Source of the DNA: JAGWRA01 sp963711505
Lineage (GTDB): Bacteria > Acidobacteriota > Vicinamibacteria > Vicinamibacterales > CAVVIG01
Direction of reading: 5' to 3'
DNA: 64,000 nt
Assembly (NCBI GenBank): GCA_963711505.1
Contig: CAVQEJ010000005.1
Span: forward strand, 186,001 to 250,000
Shown here: positions 39,435 to 47,753 of the stretch, one piece after another
Position numbering within the stretch: the stretch's first letter is position 1
Layout: each line of letters opens with the position of its first letter
The notes under the pieces: model-generated
What the model was told of the DNA's origin: nothing
Database searches by the model: none
The model's input: the letters and a program-made list of their open reading frames with translations, nothing else
Translations under genes and position numbers: made by a program

Positions 39435-40451
39435 TCACGGGAGCGGGCGGACGGCCGCCGCCACGCGCCACGCGGTGTCATTCGAGGCGACGACGACACC
39501 GCCGCGGGAATCGAACGCCACGCCGACCAGGCCCGGCCCCGCGAGCACCAGTTCGGGCGGCCGGTCGCGCTGCACGCGATAGAGGCCGCTCGCCCCCGCG
39601 AGCGCCTCGACGACGTAGAGATCGCCGCGGGCGTCGAAGGCCAGCCCCTGCGGCCGGCCGAAGCCGGTGCAGAACCGATCGACGGTCCCCGCCGCATCGA
39701 TGCGATACACGGCGTCGTGCGCGCTGAGCGTCGGGGCGGTCGCGTACAGCGCGCCGTCGGGGCCGATCGCGAGGTGGAACGCCGCCACGCTCGCCGGCAG
39801 CGTCGCGAACGGCCGCGTCTCGCCCGCAGGGCTCACGGCGAAGACCGTGCCGGCGCGGTCGCCGACGAACAGCGTGCCGTCGGCGCCGAACGCCAGCCCG
39901 CACGCGATGCCGAGATCGCCGACGAACGCCTCGACGTCACCATGCGCCGACACCCGGTAGACGGTGCCGTCGAACCGGCTCGAGACGTGCAGCACGCCGC
40001 GCCGATCGAACGCCATCGACGTCGGGTTCACGATGCCCGAGGCGAACGGCTCGCGCGTCCCGGCCGGCCCGACGCGGAAGATCGACACCGGCACCCGTTC
40101 GCCGCGCGTGCCGCTGTAGGTCAGGTAGAGGGTGCCCTCGGCATCCAGGGCGGGATTGTCCACCTGATGGATTCCCGTCGCCACCGGCGCGCCGACGTCG
40201 GCGAACACCGTCTCGCCCGCCATGCCGGCGATCCGGATCGGCAGCCGCCCGCCCGCCACCTCGTCGGGCACGATCACGCCCAGCAGGGTCGGCGACGCGC
40301 AGACGACCTGCGCCGTCCGCTCGCCGATCCGCACTTCGGGCAGGCGATCGCCGGTGACCGGGAAGCCGGTCCCGTGAATGTCGAGCCGGCCTCCGGGAAT
40401 GACCCACAACGGCTGAATGGCAGAGACGCCCGGACGAGCAACCACAGACAT
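39435..40451 (-). CDS. IPT/TIG plus beta-propeller protein (SMP-30/NHL-like)
   Basis: 338 residues. Residues 8-95 form an IPT/TIG Ig-like domain (IQPLWVIPGGRLDIHGTGFP, ASPTLLGVIVPDEVAGGRLP). Residues 100-335 are a six-bladed propeller with repeated G-x-LY/LYV signatures: LDAEGTLYLTYSGTR, FDRRGVLHVSSRFDGTVYRV, FGADGTLFVGDRAGTVFAVS, IGPDGALYATAPTLSAHD, FDARGDLYVVEALAGASG, FDSRGGVVVASNDTAWRV. Such proteins are lactonases or scaffold proteins; no clear metal triad can be assigned here. No signal peptide is seen. It is not closely linked to its neighbours. Confidence 0.8.
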   Translation of the reverse strand: MSVVARPGVSAIQPLWVIPGGRLDIHGTGFPVTGDRLPEVRIGERTAQVVCASPTLLGVIVPDEVAGGRLPIRIAGMAGETVFADVGAPVATGIHQVDNPALDAEGTLYLTYSGTRGERVPVSIFRVGPAGTREPFASGIVNPTSMAFDRRGVLHVSSRFDGTVYRVSAHGDVEAFVGDLGIACGLAFGADGTLFVGDRAGTVFAVSPAGETRPFATLPASVAAFHLAIGPDGALYATAPTLSAHDAVYRIDAAGTVDRFCTGFGRPQGLAFDARGDLYVVEALAGASGLYRVQRDRPPELVLAGPGLVGVAFDSRGGVVVASNDTAWRVAAAVRPLP

Positions 40452-40467
40452 ATTTGGCTACAGGAGC

Positions 40468-40497
40468 CGCGCCGGCCGGCCCACGGGTACCGGCGCG
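40468..40497 (-). terminator. Hairpin after HNH gene
   Basis: CGCGCCGG (40468-40475) pairs with CCGGCGCG (40490-40497), 14-base loop, between the HNH stop (40531) and the propeller gene start (40451). No T-tract. Confidence 0.4.
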
Positions 40498-40530
40498 CGG
40501 AACATGTGCGGAACGGATCCGGCGGGCGGA

Positions 40531-41064
40531 CTACGTTTCGTCGAGCTCGACGTTCCAGTACAGGTAGTCGCGCCAGCTCTCCGGAGCGTTCCGAAGGCCG
40601 ATCGTAATCCGGACCGCGGGCGCGGAGTCGGGCCGCCGCGGATGACGAATGAGGTGCATCGACGCCTCAGACGGCGTCCGCCCGCCCTTGCGGCGGTTGC
40701 AGCCGACGCAGCAGGTGACGATGTTCTCCCAGTCCTTGCGGCCGCCCTGGGCGACCGGCACGACATGATCGAACGTCAGTTCGCCGGTGGGACACTGGCG
40801 TCCGCAGTACTGGCACGTGTGGTTGTCGCGCGCATAGATGTTGGCGCGCGAGAACGGCACGTAGTCGAACCGGCGCTTGATCCGGATGTAGCGGAGCAGA
40901 CGGATAACCGAAGGGAGCTTGAAACTGAACGAGACCGCATGCACCTCCCGGTCGTAGACCGAGACGATCTCAACCTTCCCCTGGCACCACAGTGTGACCG
41001 CCTTCTGCCAGTGGACGACCTTCAGCGGCTCGTAGGACGCGTTGAGGAGGAGCGTCTGCTCCAT
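40531..41064 (-). CDS. HNH endonuclease family protein
   Basis: 177 residues. N-terminal LLLNASYEPLKVVHWQKAVT and GKVEIVSVYDREVHAVSFSF, then the zinc-binding HNH domain: ANIYARDNHTCQYCGRQCPT, ELTFDHVVPVAQGGRKDWEN, IVTCCVGCNRRKGGRTPSEA. This type is widespread as a stand-alone gene in bacterial chromosomes; its role is not settled and it is not a mobile-element gene by context. A near-consensus promoter ends so close to the ATG that the mRNA may be leaderless (see 41073-41102). Confidence 0.88.
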   Translation of the reverse strand: MEQTLLLNASYEPLKVVHWQKAVTLWCQGKVEIVSVYDREVHAVSFSFKLPSVIRLLRYIRIKRRFDYVPFSRANIYARDNHTCQYCGRQCPTGELTFDHVVPVAQGGRKDWENIVTCCVGCNRRKGGRTPSEASMHLIRHPRRPDSAPAVRITIGLRNAPESWRDYLYWNVELDET

Positions 41065-41072
41065 GTCACGGA

Positions 41073-41102
41073 ATTCTGCCCGATGGGAAACGGGAGTGTC
41101 AA
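41073..41102 (-). promoter_or_regulatory. Sigma-70-type promoter of HNH gene, leaderless start
   Basis: On the minus strand TTGACA (41102-41097, perfect), 18-base spacer, CAGAAT (41078-41073). Transcription would start at about 41066, two bases before the ATG at 41064. Confidence 0.6.
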
Positions 41103-41199
41103 GTTAATGACGTGTATAAAGCCCGTCAAAACACCGGCTTAGCGCATTTCACCGTCCGGTGGTATCCGCAGCACGGCCTCACGCCGATACGAAGGAACG

Positions 41200-41781
41200 A
41201 TGACGGGTCGTCTCCTCTTTCTACCGGCTCTCCTCGTCTTCGCGGTCTTCGCGGCCGGCTGCGCGAGCACGAGCGGGTCGTTCGCCCCCCGTCCGTACCC
41301 CGGGTCGGTGGCGAGCCCCACGCCCGTCGCGCCGGCGCCAGGCGTCGTATCCGTGCCCGCGTCGCCCTCCGCCCCGGGCCGGACGCCTCTCGACGGCCGT
41401 CTGATTGCGGAAGCGGCGCTGCGGCAGCAGGGGCGCCCCTACCGGTTCGGTGGCGAGACACCGGCCGGGTTCGACTGCAGCGGGCTCGTGCAGTACGTCT
41501 TCGGAGAATACGGTCTGGACCTGCCGCGGGAGGTCCAGGACCAGTTCAAGGTGGGACGGCCGGTGCCCCTCAAGGCCATCAGGCCCGGGGACCTGCTGTT
41601 CTTCCACACCGTCACGCGCGGACCGTCACATGTCGGCATCGCGATCGGGGATGGCCGCTTCGTGCACGCACCGAACGAGCGGGGCACGGTCCGCGTGTCG
41701 CGGCTCGATGCGGCGTACTGGAGCCGGCGGTTCATCGGCGCCCGCCGGCTCACGCTGCCGCCGCCCGACACGGATGACTGA
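41200..41781 (+). CDS. NlpC/P60-family cell-wall hydrolase lipoprotein
   Basis: 193 residues. Lipoprotein signal (FLPALLVFAVFAAGC, Cys21), a Pro/Ser/Val-rich linker to about 65, then an NlpC/P60 domain at 70-185: catalytic Cys in GFDCSGLVQYVFGEYGL, His in PSHVGIAIGDGRFVHAPNE, and RPGDLLFFHTVTRG between. These enzymes cut peptide stems of peptidoglycan, usually the gamma-D-Glu to diamino-acid bond. It is divergent from the HNH gene and 57 bases from the convergent protein at 41839. The mtgA gene nearby also acts on peptidoglycan. Confidence 0.9.
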   Translation: MTGRLLFLPALLVFAVFAAGCASTSGSFAPRPYPGSVASPTPVAPAPGVVSVPASPSAPGRTPLDGRLIAEAALRQQGRPYRFGGETPAGFDCSGLVQYVFGEYGLDLPREVQDQFKVGRPVPLKAIRPGDLLFFHTVTRGPSHVGIAIGDGRFVHAPNERGTVRVSRLDAAYWSRRFIGARRLTLPPPDTDD

Positions 41782-41838
41782 GACAGAAGAAGGGAAGACG
41801 GTTCCGCGGGTCCCCGGGTTCTGGTCCCCGCTCGCCGC

Positions 41839-42676
41839 CTACGCAGCCCGGTGCTGGTTTGCCGTCGGGGCCACCGGCACGCGCAGCCGGCGGGCGGCGC
41901 CGGCCGTGAACCGGCGGACGTGGAGGTCGGCGTCGGTGTAGTGGGTCCGGACCGACCGCGTCTGCAGGCGCTCGAGCCGCAGGCCCTCGTCGATCGGCAC
42001 GTCCGGCTGCGGCGACAGCGCTTCGACGTAGCGCTGCGGGAACGACGGGAAATTGCGGAAGGTCGCGCCCGTGAGACTGCCGTAGCGCGCCTCGAACTGG
42101 CGGAAGTCGTACCGCAGGAACTCGTAGACGGCCGGATCGGGCCGGCTCGCCAGATAGCCCTCGCACCATCCTGACGACATCCTGGAAGAACGCGGGCGAG
42201 TGCATGCGGGCGGAGAACTCGCCGTCGGCACGCGTCACGCGCCGGATGCCCGGCTCCTCCGGATCGATGTGATACAGCTCGTGCACGATCGTGTCGAGCT
42301 TGGCCACCCACGGCTCGTAGCCGGGATAGAACTCGCGCTTGTAGGAGCGGACGAGCGTCTGTTCGCAGAACCGCGGCAGCGAGAACGACAGCAGGTACTT
42401 GATGTCGCGCTCCCCCACCGAGACCGACGGCGACTTGGTGACGAACCACTCCGACCGCCGCGTCAGCCGCCCCGACTCTCGGTCGCGCCAGAAGTAATAA
42501 CCGGGCTCACTGGGCGGCAGATTCAGGCAGTGACAGGTCGCGTACGGTCCGTCGGCGCCGATGCGGCCGAACCTGGCGAAGACGAGGATCTCTGCCGGCT
42601 GGATGAAGCTCAGCGCGGGGACGCGCAGCACGATGTCACGGATCAACTGTGAGATGTGATCGGTATAGTTACTCAT
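41839..42676 (-). CDS. Conserved protein of unknown function with HxxYH motif (frameshift near 42171)
   Basis: About 278 residues. Starts MSNYTDHISQLIRDIVLRVP, then AEILVFARFGRIGADGPYAT and VGERDIKYLLSFSLPRFCEQ. AKLDTIVHELYHIDPEEPGI resembles a zinc-protease-type helix (HELYH, with Glu between two His), so a metallopeptidase-like activity is possible though unproven. The frame changes near 42171: DVVR in one frame joins WCEGYLASRPDPAVYEFLRY in the other when one extra base is removed. I do not recognise the family beyond that. It has its own promoter (42777-42804). Confidence 0.72.
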
Positions 42677-42776
42677 AGCGCCTACACACGCAGACGCACC
42701 GACGGCGCAAGCCGGCGGCGGCCGCGACGAAGCCCGATCGATGTTGTCTCAGGTCAGTGAGCCGGACCTACGATCC

Positions 42777-42804
42777 AATATAGCAGCTGTCGAAACCAGG
42801 TCAA
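42777..42804 (-). promoter_or_regulatory. Sigma-70-type promoter for HELYH protein gene
   Basis: On the minus strand TTGACC (42804-42799), 16-base spacer, TATATT (42782-42777), about 100 bases before the ATG at 42676. The remaining part of 42677-42877 shows nothing else. Confidence 0.5.
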
Positions 42805-42877
42805 GCTGTACCGGAGCGGCATGTCGAACGGATGAGCTACAGCCCGGCCTGGCTGCGCCGGCGCCGCGCGCGCGCCG

Positions 42878-43576
42878 CTACGACACCGGCGGATCGACGG
42901 CGCCCATGCGGCGGAGGATCAGCCGCTGGCGCCGCAGCAGGCGGGCCGGCGGATGGGCGGGATCGTAGCGGCGGGGATTGATGATGGCGCCGGCCAGCAG
43001 CGCCGCCTCACCGGGCGTGAGCGCCGACGCCGGCTTGTGGAAGTACGCCTCCGACGCCGCTTCGGCGCCGTAGATGCCGTCGCCCCATTCGATGACGTTC
43101 AGGTAGAGCTCGAAGATGCGGCGCTTGCTCAGTGTCGCCTCGAGCCGACGCGCCAGAATCAGCTCCTCCAGTTTCCGCAGCGGATTCTTCGACGGCGAGA
43201 GGTAGAGGTTCTTGGCGAGCTGCTGCGTGATGGTGCTCGCCCCCCGCACCATGCGCCCGCGCTCCAGATCCTCGGTGAACGCCTCGCGCATCTGGTTCAC
43301 ATCGATCCCCTCGTGCTGCCAGAACGCATCGTCTTCGGCCACCAGGACGGCGCGCTTGAGGTCCGGGGCGATGTGTGCGTAGCTCACCCAGCGCTGCCGG
43401 CGGCGCGGCACCTGCCCCTGCGCCCGCGCCTGCTCCGCACGCAGTTCCATGAAGGCCGTGTCGGTCGGATTCGTCGTGCGCAGCGGCCGCACGTCGGGCA
43501 GCGTCAGGTACAGGTAGCTGAAACAGGCGAAGCCGATGGCCGCCGCGCCGATGGTCCAGCGTCCAATCCGGTGCAT
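42878..43576 (-). CDS. mtgA: Monofunctional peptidoglycan glycosyltransferase MtgA
   Basis: 232 residues. One N-terminal membrane span (TIGAAAIGFACFSYLYLTL) and a family-51 glycosyltransferase domain: catalytic Glu in LVAEDDAFWQHEGIDVNQM, RGASTITQQLAKNLYLSPSK, RKLEELILARRLEATLSKRR, IFELYLNVIEWGDGIYGAEA. It polymerises lipid II into glycan strands and has no transpeptidase part. ATG 43576 is preferred because it begins the membrane-anchored chain. TATAAT at 43588-43583 (minus) is only seven bases upstream, but no good -35 accompanies it. It is last in a run of minus-strand genes from 48653. Confidence 0.9.
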   Translation of the reverse strand: MHRIGRWTIGAAAIGFACFSYLYLTLPDVRPLRTTNPTDTAFMELRAEQARAQGQVPRRRQRWVSYAHIAPDLKRAVLVAEDDAFWQHEGIDVNQMREAFTEDLERGRMVRGASTITQQLAKNLYLSPSKNPLRKLEELILARRLEATLSKRRIFELYLNVIEWGDGIYGAEAASEAYFHKPASALTPGEAALLAGAIINPRRYDPAHPPARLLRRQRLILRRMGAVDPPVS

Positions 43577-43604
43577 GAGGGAATTATAGGAGGAGGGCGC
43601 CCGC

Positions 43605-45086
43605 TCAGCGGCGCACCGGACGAGCGGCCTGCCGCGCCGTCGCCAGCACCTCGGCGCGGCCGATCTCGTTGGCGAGGTCATGGATGGCCGCCGGCGACAC
43701 GTAGCGCGTCATCGCGAGCGACTGCAGCGCCCGCAGCGCCGCCCGGGCCTGCGCGATCGCCCCGGTCTTCGCGTACACCCCGCCAAGGGCGATCAGGTAC
43801 GTCGCGGCCCCGTGCGACGCGTCCCGCGCCCGATCGAACTGCGCGATGGCATCGTCGAACCGCGCGTGCCGCTCGGCGATGCGGCCGAGGCCGTCGTGAC
43901 CGGAGGGCAATGCCGGGTCGATCGCCAGTGCCGCCTCGAACTCGGCGGCCGCCCGATCGTCGTCTCCCGTGCGGTAGTGGATCCAGCCCTTCGTGACCCG
44001 CAGGCTCGCCGAACGCGGATCGAGCGCGATCGCTCGATCGATCTCCGCGAGCGCCGGCGCCGCCCGGCCGGCGTCCAGCAGCAGCCGGGCGTACCGGCCG
44101 CGCGCGAGCACGTCGCTCGGGTTGAGGGCGATGGCCCGGCGCAGCTCCGCTTCGCCGGACGGATCGCGGGCATCACGCAGGTAGAGCACCTCGCCGAGCG
44201 CCGCGTGCGCGCCGGCGAGTGCGGGATCGCACCGCACCGCCCGGCGTGCCGCCTGCTCCGCCCGGTCGACCGCCGTCTCCGGCGCCATCAGCAGGCACAC
44301 CCGCTGCTCGAGATACGTCTCGGCCAGCCCCACCCACGCCGGCGCGAAGTCCGGATCGTCCCGCGTCGCCTGGTGAAACGCGTCGACGGCCTGCGCGAGG
44401 TCCTGGGCGGTCGCGCGGCGCAGATGGTCGCGGCCTCGCAGGTACGCGTCGTACGCGGGCCCGCTGCCGGTCGACACGCGGGCCAGCGCGACGTCCCACC
44501 GCGGCACGAACCGGACCGCCAGCACCCGCGCCACTTCCTGGGCGACGTCGCGCTGCATCGCCGCCAGATCCGCCCGATCGCGCTCGAAGCGGTCGGTCCA
44601 GAGCGTCGACCGATCGCGCACCTGCACGAGCTGCGCCGTGACGAACGCGCGCGGACCATCGAGGCGCACGCTCCCCTCGAGCACGTAGTCGACCCCCAGC
44701 TCGCGGCCGATCTGCGTCACCGGCTCCGGGCTCCCGGCGTAGGCCATCGCCGTCGTGCGGGCGATGACGGCCAGCCCCTGTGGATACATGCGGCCCAGCT
44801 GCGCGATGAGCTCCGCGGTGAGTCCGTCGCTCACGTACGCCCGGTCGGGCGGCGCGCTGAGATCCTCGAACGGCCGGACGAACAGCCGCACCCGATGCAC
44901 CGGTCCACCGGCCCGCGAGGAGGCCGCGTGCGAGCCGAGCGGGTGCTCGCGCCAGAAGGCGCCGGCCACCGCCATGACGGCCAGCAGCAGCGCGACGATG
45001 GCCGGCACCGGAATGGGAAGACGGCGTCGAGCGCGCGGACGGGCCGGAGGGGTTCGCGGCTCACGCGCAGGCGGGCTGGCGTCCAT
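43605..45086 (-). CDS. Membrane-anchored TPR protein with FlgO/TolB-like domain
   Basis: 493 residues. A short cytoplasmic N-terminus, one membrane span (LPIPVPAIVALLLAVMAVAG, about 22-43), then a TolB-N/FlgO-like module (about 60-180: FVRPFEDLSAPPDRAYVSDG, GRELGVDYVLEGSVRLDGPR, FVTAQLVQVRDRSTLWTDRF) and about seven tetratricopeptide repeats to the end. This layout is the C-terminal half of CadC/adenylate-cyclase-like regulators but lacks their DNA-binding or cyclase domain. It may be a scaffold that binds signalling proteins. It starts 10 bases after the M48 protease gene. Confidence 0.82.
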   Translation of the reverse strand: MDASPPAREPRTPPARPRARRRLPIPVPAIVALLLAVMAVAGAFWREHPLGSHAASSRAGGPVHRVRLFVRPFEDLSAPPDRAYVSDGLTAELIAQLGRMYPQGLAVIARTTAMAYAGSPEPVTQIGRELGVDYVLEGSVRLDGPRAFVTAQLVQVRDRSTLWTDRFERDRADLAAMQRDVAQEVARVLAVRFVPRWDVALARVSTGSGPAYDAYLRGRDHLRRATAQDLAQAVDAFHQATRDDPDFAPAWVGLAETYLEQRVCLLMAPETAVDRAEQAARRAVRCDPALAGAHAALGEVLYLRDARDPSGEAELRRAIALNPSDVLARGRYARLLLDAGRAAPALAEIDRAIALDPRSASLRVTKGWIHYRTGDDDRAAAEFEAALAIDPALPSGHDGLGRIAERHARFDDAIAQFDRARDASHGAATYLIALGGVYAKTGAIAQARAALRALQSLAMTRYVSPAAIHDLANEIGRAEVLATARQAARPVRR

Positions 45087-45096
45087 GGAGCGGGCC

Positions 45097-46569
45097 CTAT
45101 CCGACGACGACGATCTTGATCCGTTCGCCGGGCCGCGGCTGCTCGGTGGCGGCATGGTCGTTCATGATGGCGAGCGTCGCCGCCGACACGATGCTCCGGC
45201 CGGGTCCCGAGGCGATCGTGTCCCACGTGTCGCCGGCTCTCACCGTGTAGAGCCCGACCCGGTTCGGCTGGATGCGTGCCGCCTCGGCCGCCGTCAGCCG
45301 CGCGAACGACTGGATGCTGCGATCGAAGTCGTCGACGGCCGCGTCGAACGCGTCGGGGGCCGCAAAGCCCGCGACCAGATAGACGGTGTCCCCGTTGCGC
45401 ACGTAGGCCGCCCGCATCCGTGCCGTCCCGAAGTTCTGGAGGGATCCGTTGTAGGTGCCGACGTAGGCCGGCAGGTCGTTGATCGTCGCCGCGGATCCGC
45501 TGACTTCGCTGAAGCCGGCCCCGCGCATGTTCCCCTGGGCCACCTCGCTCACCGCTCCGGAGCCCGCGTGGTCGACCGCCTGCAGGAACAGGTAGCGATC
45601 GACGCCCGGCGCCTTCGCCACGACCTGCTGCTTGCCGTTCTGAATCGACCAGCCCGGCGGAAAGCGGATGCTGAACCGGAGCGCGGGATGGAGGAACTCG
45701 CGGCCCCGGATGATCCCTTCCTGCGGATTGTCGCCGTAGATGATTCCGTCGACCCGCTGGAGGTACTGCGGCCGATCGACCGTCCACTGCCGTCCCGGGT
45801 TCGCTGCCTCGACGTCCCGGACCACCCCGTGGACCTTCTGGACGCGGTCGGCCGGCTGCGGGTGCGTCTGCATCCAGTTGGGCACGCCGCGGTCGTCGGT
45901 CGTCGCCTGGATACGTCCGAGCGTCGTCAGCAGTTCCGGCACGCCCGTCGGATCCCAGCCGGCGCGCGACGCGTAGCGGACGCCGAGCCGGTCCGCCTGC
46001 AGTTCGTCCTCGCGGCTGTACTTGAGGAACAGGAGACCGAGCGCGCTCGACGCGGCGTCCGCGAACGGACGGGTCTCCGGCACCAGGATGCTGCCGAGGA
46101 TCAGGCCGAGCTGCGCGCCGGTCGACCGCGTGTACTGCTGCGCGGCGTGCCGCGCCGTCACGTGCCCGATCTCGTGGCCGAGCACGCCGGCCAGCTGCGC
46201 TTCGGTGTCGAGATACGGCAGGATGCCGCGCGTGATGTAGATGAATCCGCCGGGGAGCGCGAAGGCGTTGACGGCCGGTACGTCGACGACCGTGAAGTGC
46301 CAGGGCAGGTCCGGGCGCTCCGAGGCGCGGGCGAGCCGCATGCCGATCCGCTCGACGTACTGCTGGAGCGCCGGGTCGTCGTAGACGCCCATCTCCTTGC
46401 GGACCTCGACGTCGTTCTGCTGGCCGATCTGGATCTCCTGGGCCTCGCTCATCAGCGAGAGCTGACGCTCGCCGGTGGCCGCGTTCATGGCACAGCCGGC
46501 CGTCAGCAGGGCCCCGGAGACGAGCAGCGCAGCAACGGTCGGCAGCCGGACTCGTCCCTTGCGCATCAT
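45097..46569 (-). CDS. M48-family metalloprotease lipoprotein with LysM-like end
   Basis: 490 residues, similar in plan to BepA/YfgC-type periplasmic chaperone-proteases. Lipoprotein signal (TVAALLVSGALLTAGC). Protease domain: YITRGILPYLDTEAQLAGVL, zinc site GHEIGHVTARHAAQ (HEIGH) and third ligand in EDELQADRLG. A middle domain (about 240-430) includes FSIRFPPGWSIQNGKQQVVA. The C-terminal 55 residues are a LysM-like module (YTVRAGDTWDTIA, PGERIKIVVVG) that could bind peptidoglycan. It probably handles outer-membrane protein quality. It lies 20 bases downstream of the aminotransferase gene. Confidence 0.9.
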   Translation of the reverse strand: MMRKGRVRLPTVAALLVSGALLTAGCAMNAATGERQLSLMSEAQEIQIGQQNDVEVRKEMGVYDDPALQQYVERIGMRLARASERPDLPWHFTVVDVPAVNAFALPGGFIYITRGILPYLDTEAQLAGVLGHEIGHVTARHAAQQYTRSTGAQLGLILGSILVPETRPFADAASSALGLLFLKYSREDELQADRLGVRYASRAGWDPTGVPELLTTLGRIQATTDDRGVPNWMQTHPQPADRVQKVHGVVRDVEAANPGRQWTVDRPQYLQRVDGIIYGDNPQEGIIRGREFLHPALRFSIRFPPGWSIQNGKQQVVAKAPGVDRYLFLQAVDHAGSGAVSEVAQGNMRGAGFSEVSGSAATINDLPAYVGTYNGSLQNFGTARMRAAYVRNGDTVYLVAGFAAPDAFDAAVDDFDRSIQSFARLTAAEAARIQPNRVGLYTVRAGDTWDTIASGPGRSIVSAATLAIMNDHAATEQPRPGERIKIVVVG

Positions 46570-46589
46570 CGTCTTCTCCGGTCGGGCGC

Positions 46590-47744
46590 TCAGGCGCCCA
46601 TCGCGGCCACGGCCGCGGCCGTTCCGGCGCCGGCCGGGACCTTCACGCCCTGCGCGCCGAGCGCCCGTTCGAGGGCCCCGAGGAACAGCAGGATCAGATG
46701 CGGCGCCGAGCTGGCCCCCATGAGTCCGACGCGCCAGACCTTGCCGGCCAGCGGCCCCAGTCCCGACCCGATCTCCATCTGGAACTCGTGCAGCAGCAGC
46801 CGCCGGACGGCCGCCTCGTCGACGCCGGCCGGCACCGTCACCGCATTCAGCGTCCAGAGCCGCTCGCCCGCCGGCGGCAGCACCGAGAGGCCCATCGCCT
46901 CGAGTCCCGCCAGCAGGATGCGGTGATGCCGCTCGTGCCGCGCCCACCGCGCCTCGAGCCCTTCCTCGTCGATCGCCGCGAGCGCTTCGTGCAGCGCGTA
47001 GACGAGCGTGGACGACATCGTATGGTGGTACTTCCGGCGCACCCAGTAGTCCTCGAGCAGGCTCAGATCGAAGTAGAAGCTCCGCGACTGCACCTTGCGG
47101 GCCAGGGCGTCGGGGGTGAAGACGACCGGCGCCAGCCCGGAGGGTGCGCTCAGGCACTTCTGCGAACAGCTGTAGACGGCCCCGAGGCCCCACTGCGCCA
47201 CCTCGAGCGGGTGGCCGCCGAACGACGTCACCGCATCGACGATCGTCACGGCGCCGTGTTCGCGCGCGACGGCGGCCAGCGCCTGCACGGGGTTCAGCAC
47301 GCCGGTCGACGTCTCCGCGTGCACCATGGCGACGACGTCGGCCCCCTGGCGCTTCAGGGCGTCGCGCAGCGCCGACGGATCGCACGCCCGTCCCCACTCG
47401 ACGTCGGTCCGGCTCACCGTCGCCCCGTACCGCTCGAGCATCTGCGCGAGCCGTTCGCCGAAATAGCCGGTCACGACCACGTGCGCCCGCGTACCCGGCT
47501 GCACGAGGTTGGCGACGGCGGTTTCCATGCCGGACGTGCCGGTGCCGGACACGGCGAGGGCGAAGGAGCCGCCGGGCGCCTTGAAGAGCTGCGTCAGCCG
47601 CTCGCGCATCTCGTCGAGCAGCGCCACCATCAGGGGATCGAGATGGCTGACCACCGGCGCCGCCATCGCCCGCATGACGCGGGCCGACGTGAGGCTGGGG
47701 CCGGGGCCGAGGAGAATCCGTTCGGTTGTCGGTAATGAAGCCAT
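46590..47744 (-). CDS. Class-V aminotransferase (alanine-glyoxylate / serine-glyoxylate type)
   Basis: 384 residues. PLP enzyme of the AGXT group: ILLGPGPSLTSARVMRAMAA, ALAVSGTGTSGMETAVANLV, VAMVHAETSTGVLNPVQALA, the PLP lysine in YSCSQKCLSAPSGLAPVVF, and FYFDLSLLEDYWVRRKYHHT. The family moves the amino group of alanine or serine to glyoxylate, giving glycine. The upstream neighbour, nine bases away, is a DapA-family aldolase, which could supply glyoxylate (see findings). No leader or membrane part. Confidence 0.88.
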   Translation of the reverse strand: MASLPTTERILLGPGPSLTSARVMRAMAAPVVSHLDPLMVALLDEMRERLTQLFKAPGGSFALAVSGTGTSGMETAVANLVQPGTRAHVVVTGYFGERLAQMLERYGATVSRTDVEWGRACDPSALRDALKRQGADVVAMVHAETSTGVLNPVQALAAVAREHGAVTIVDAVTSFGGHPLEVAQWGLGAVYSCSQKCLSAPSGLAPVVFTPDALARKVQSRSFYFDLSLLEDYWVRRKYHHTMSSTLVYALHEALAAIDEEGLEARWARHERHHRILLAGLEAMGLSVLPPAGERLWTLNAVTVPAGVDEAAVRRLLLHEFQMEIGSGLGPLAGKVWRVGLMGASSAPHLILLFLGALERALGAQGVKVPAGAGTAAAVAAMGA

Positions 47745-47753
47745 ACTGGTCGT

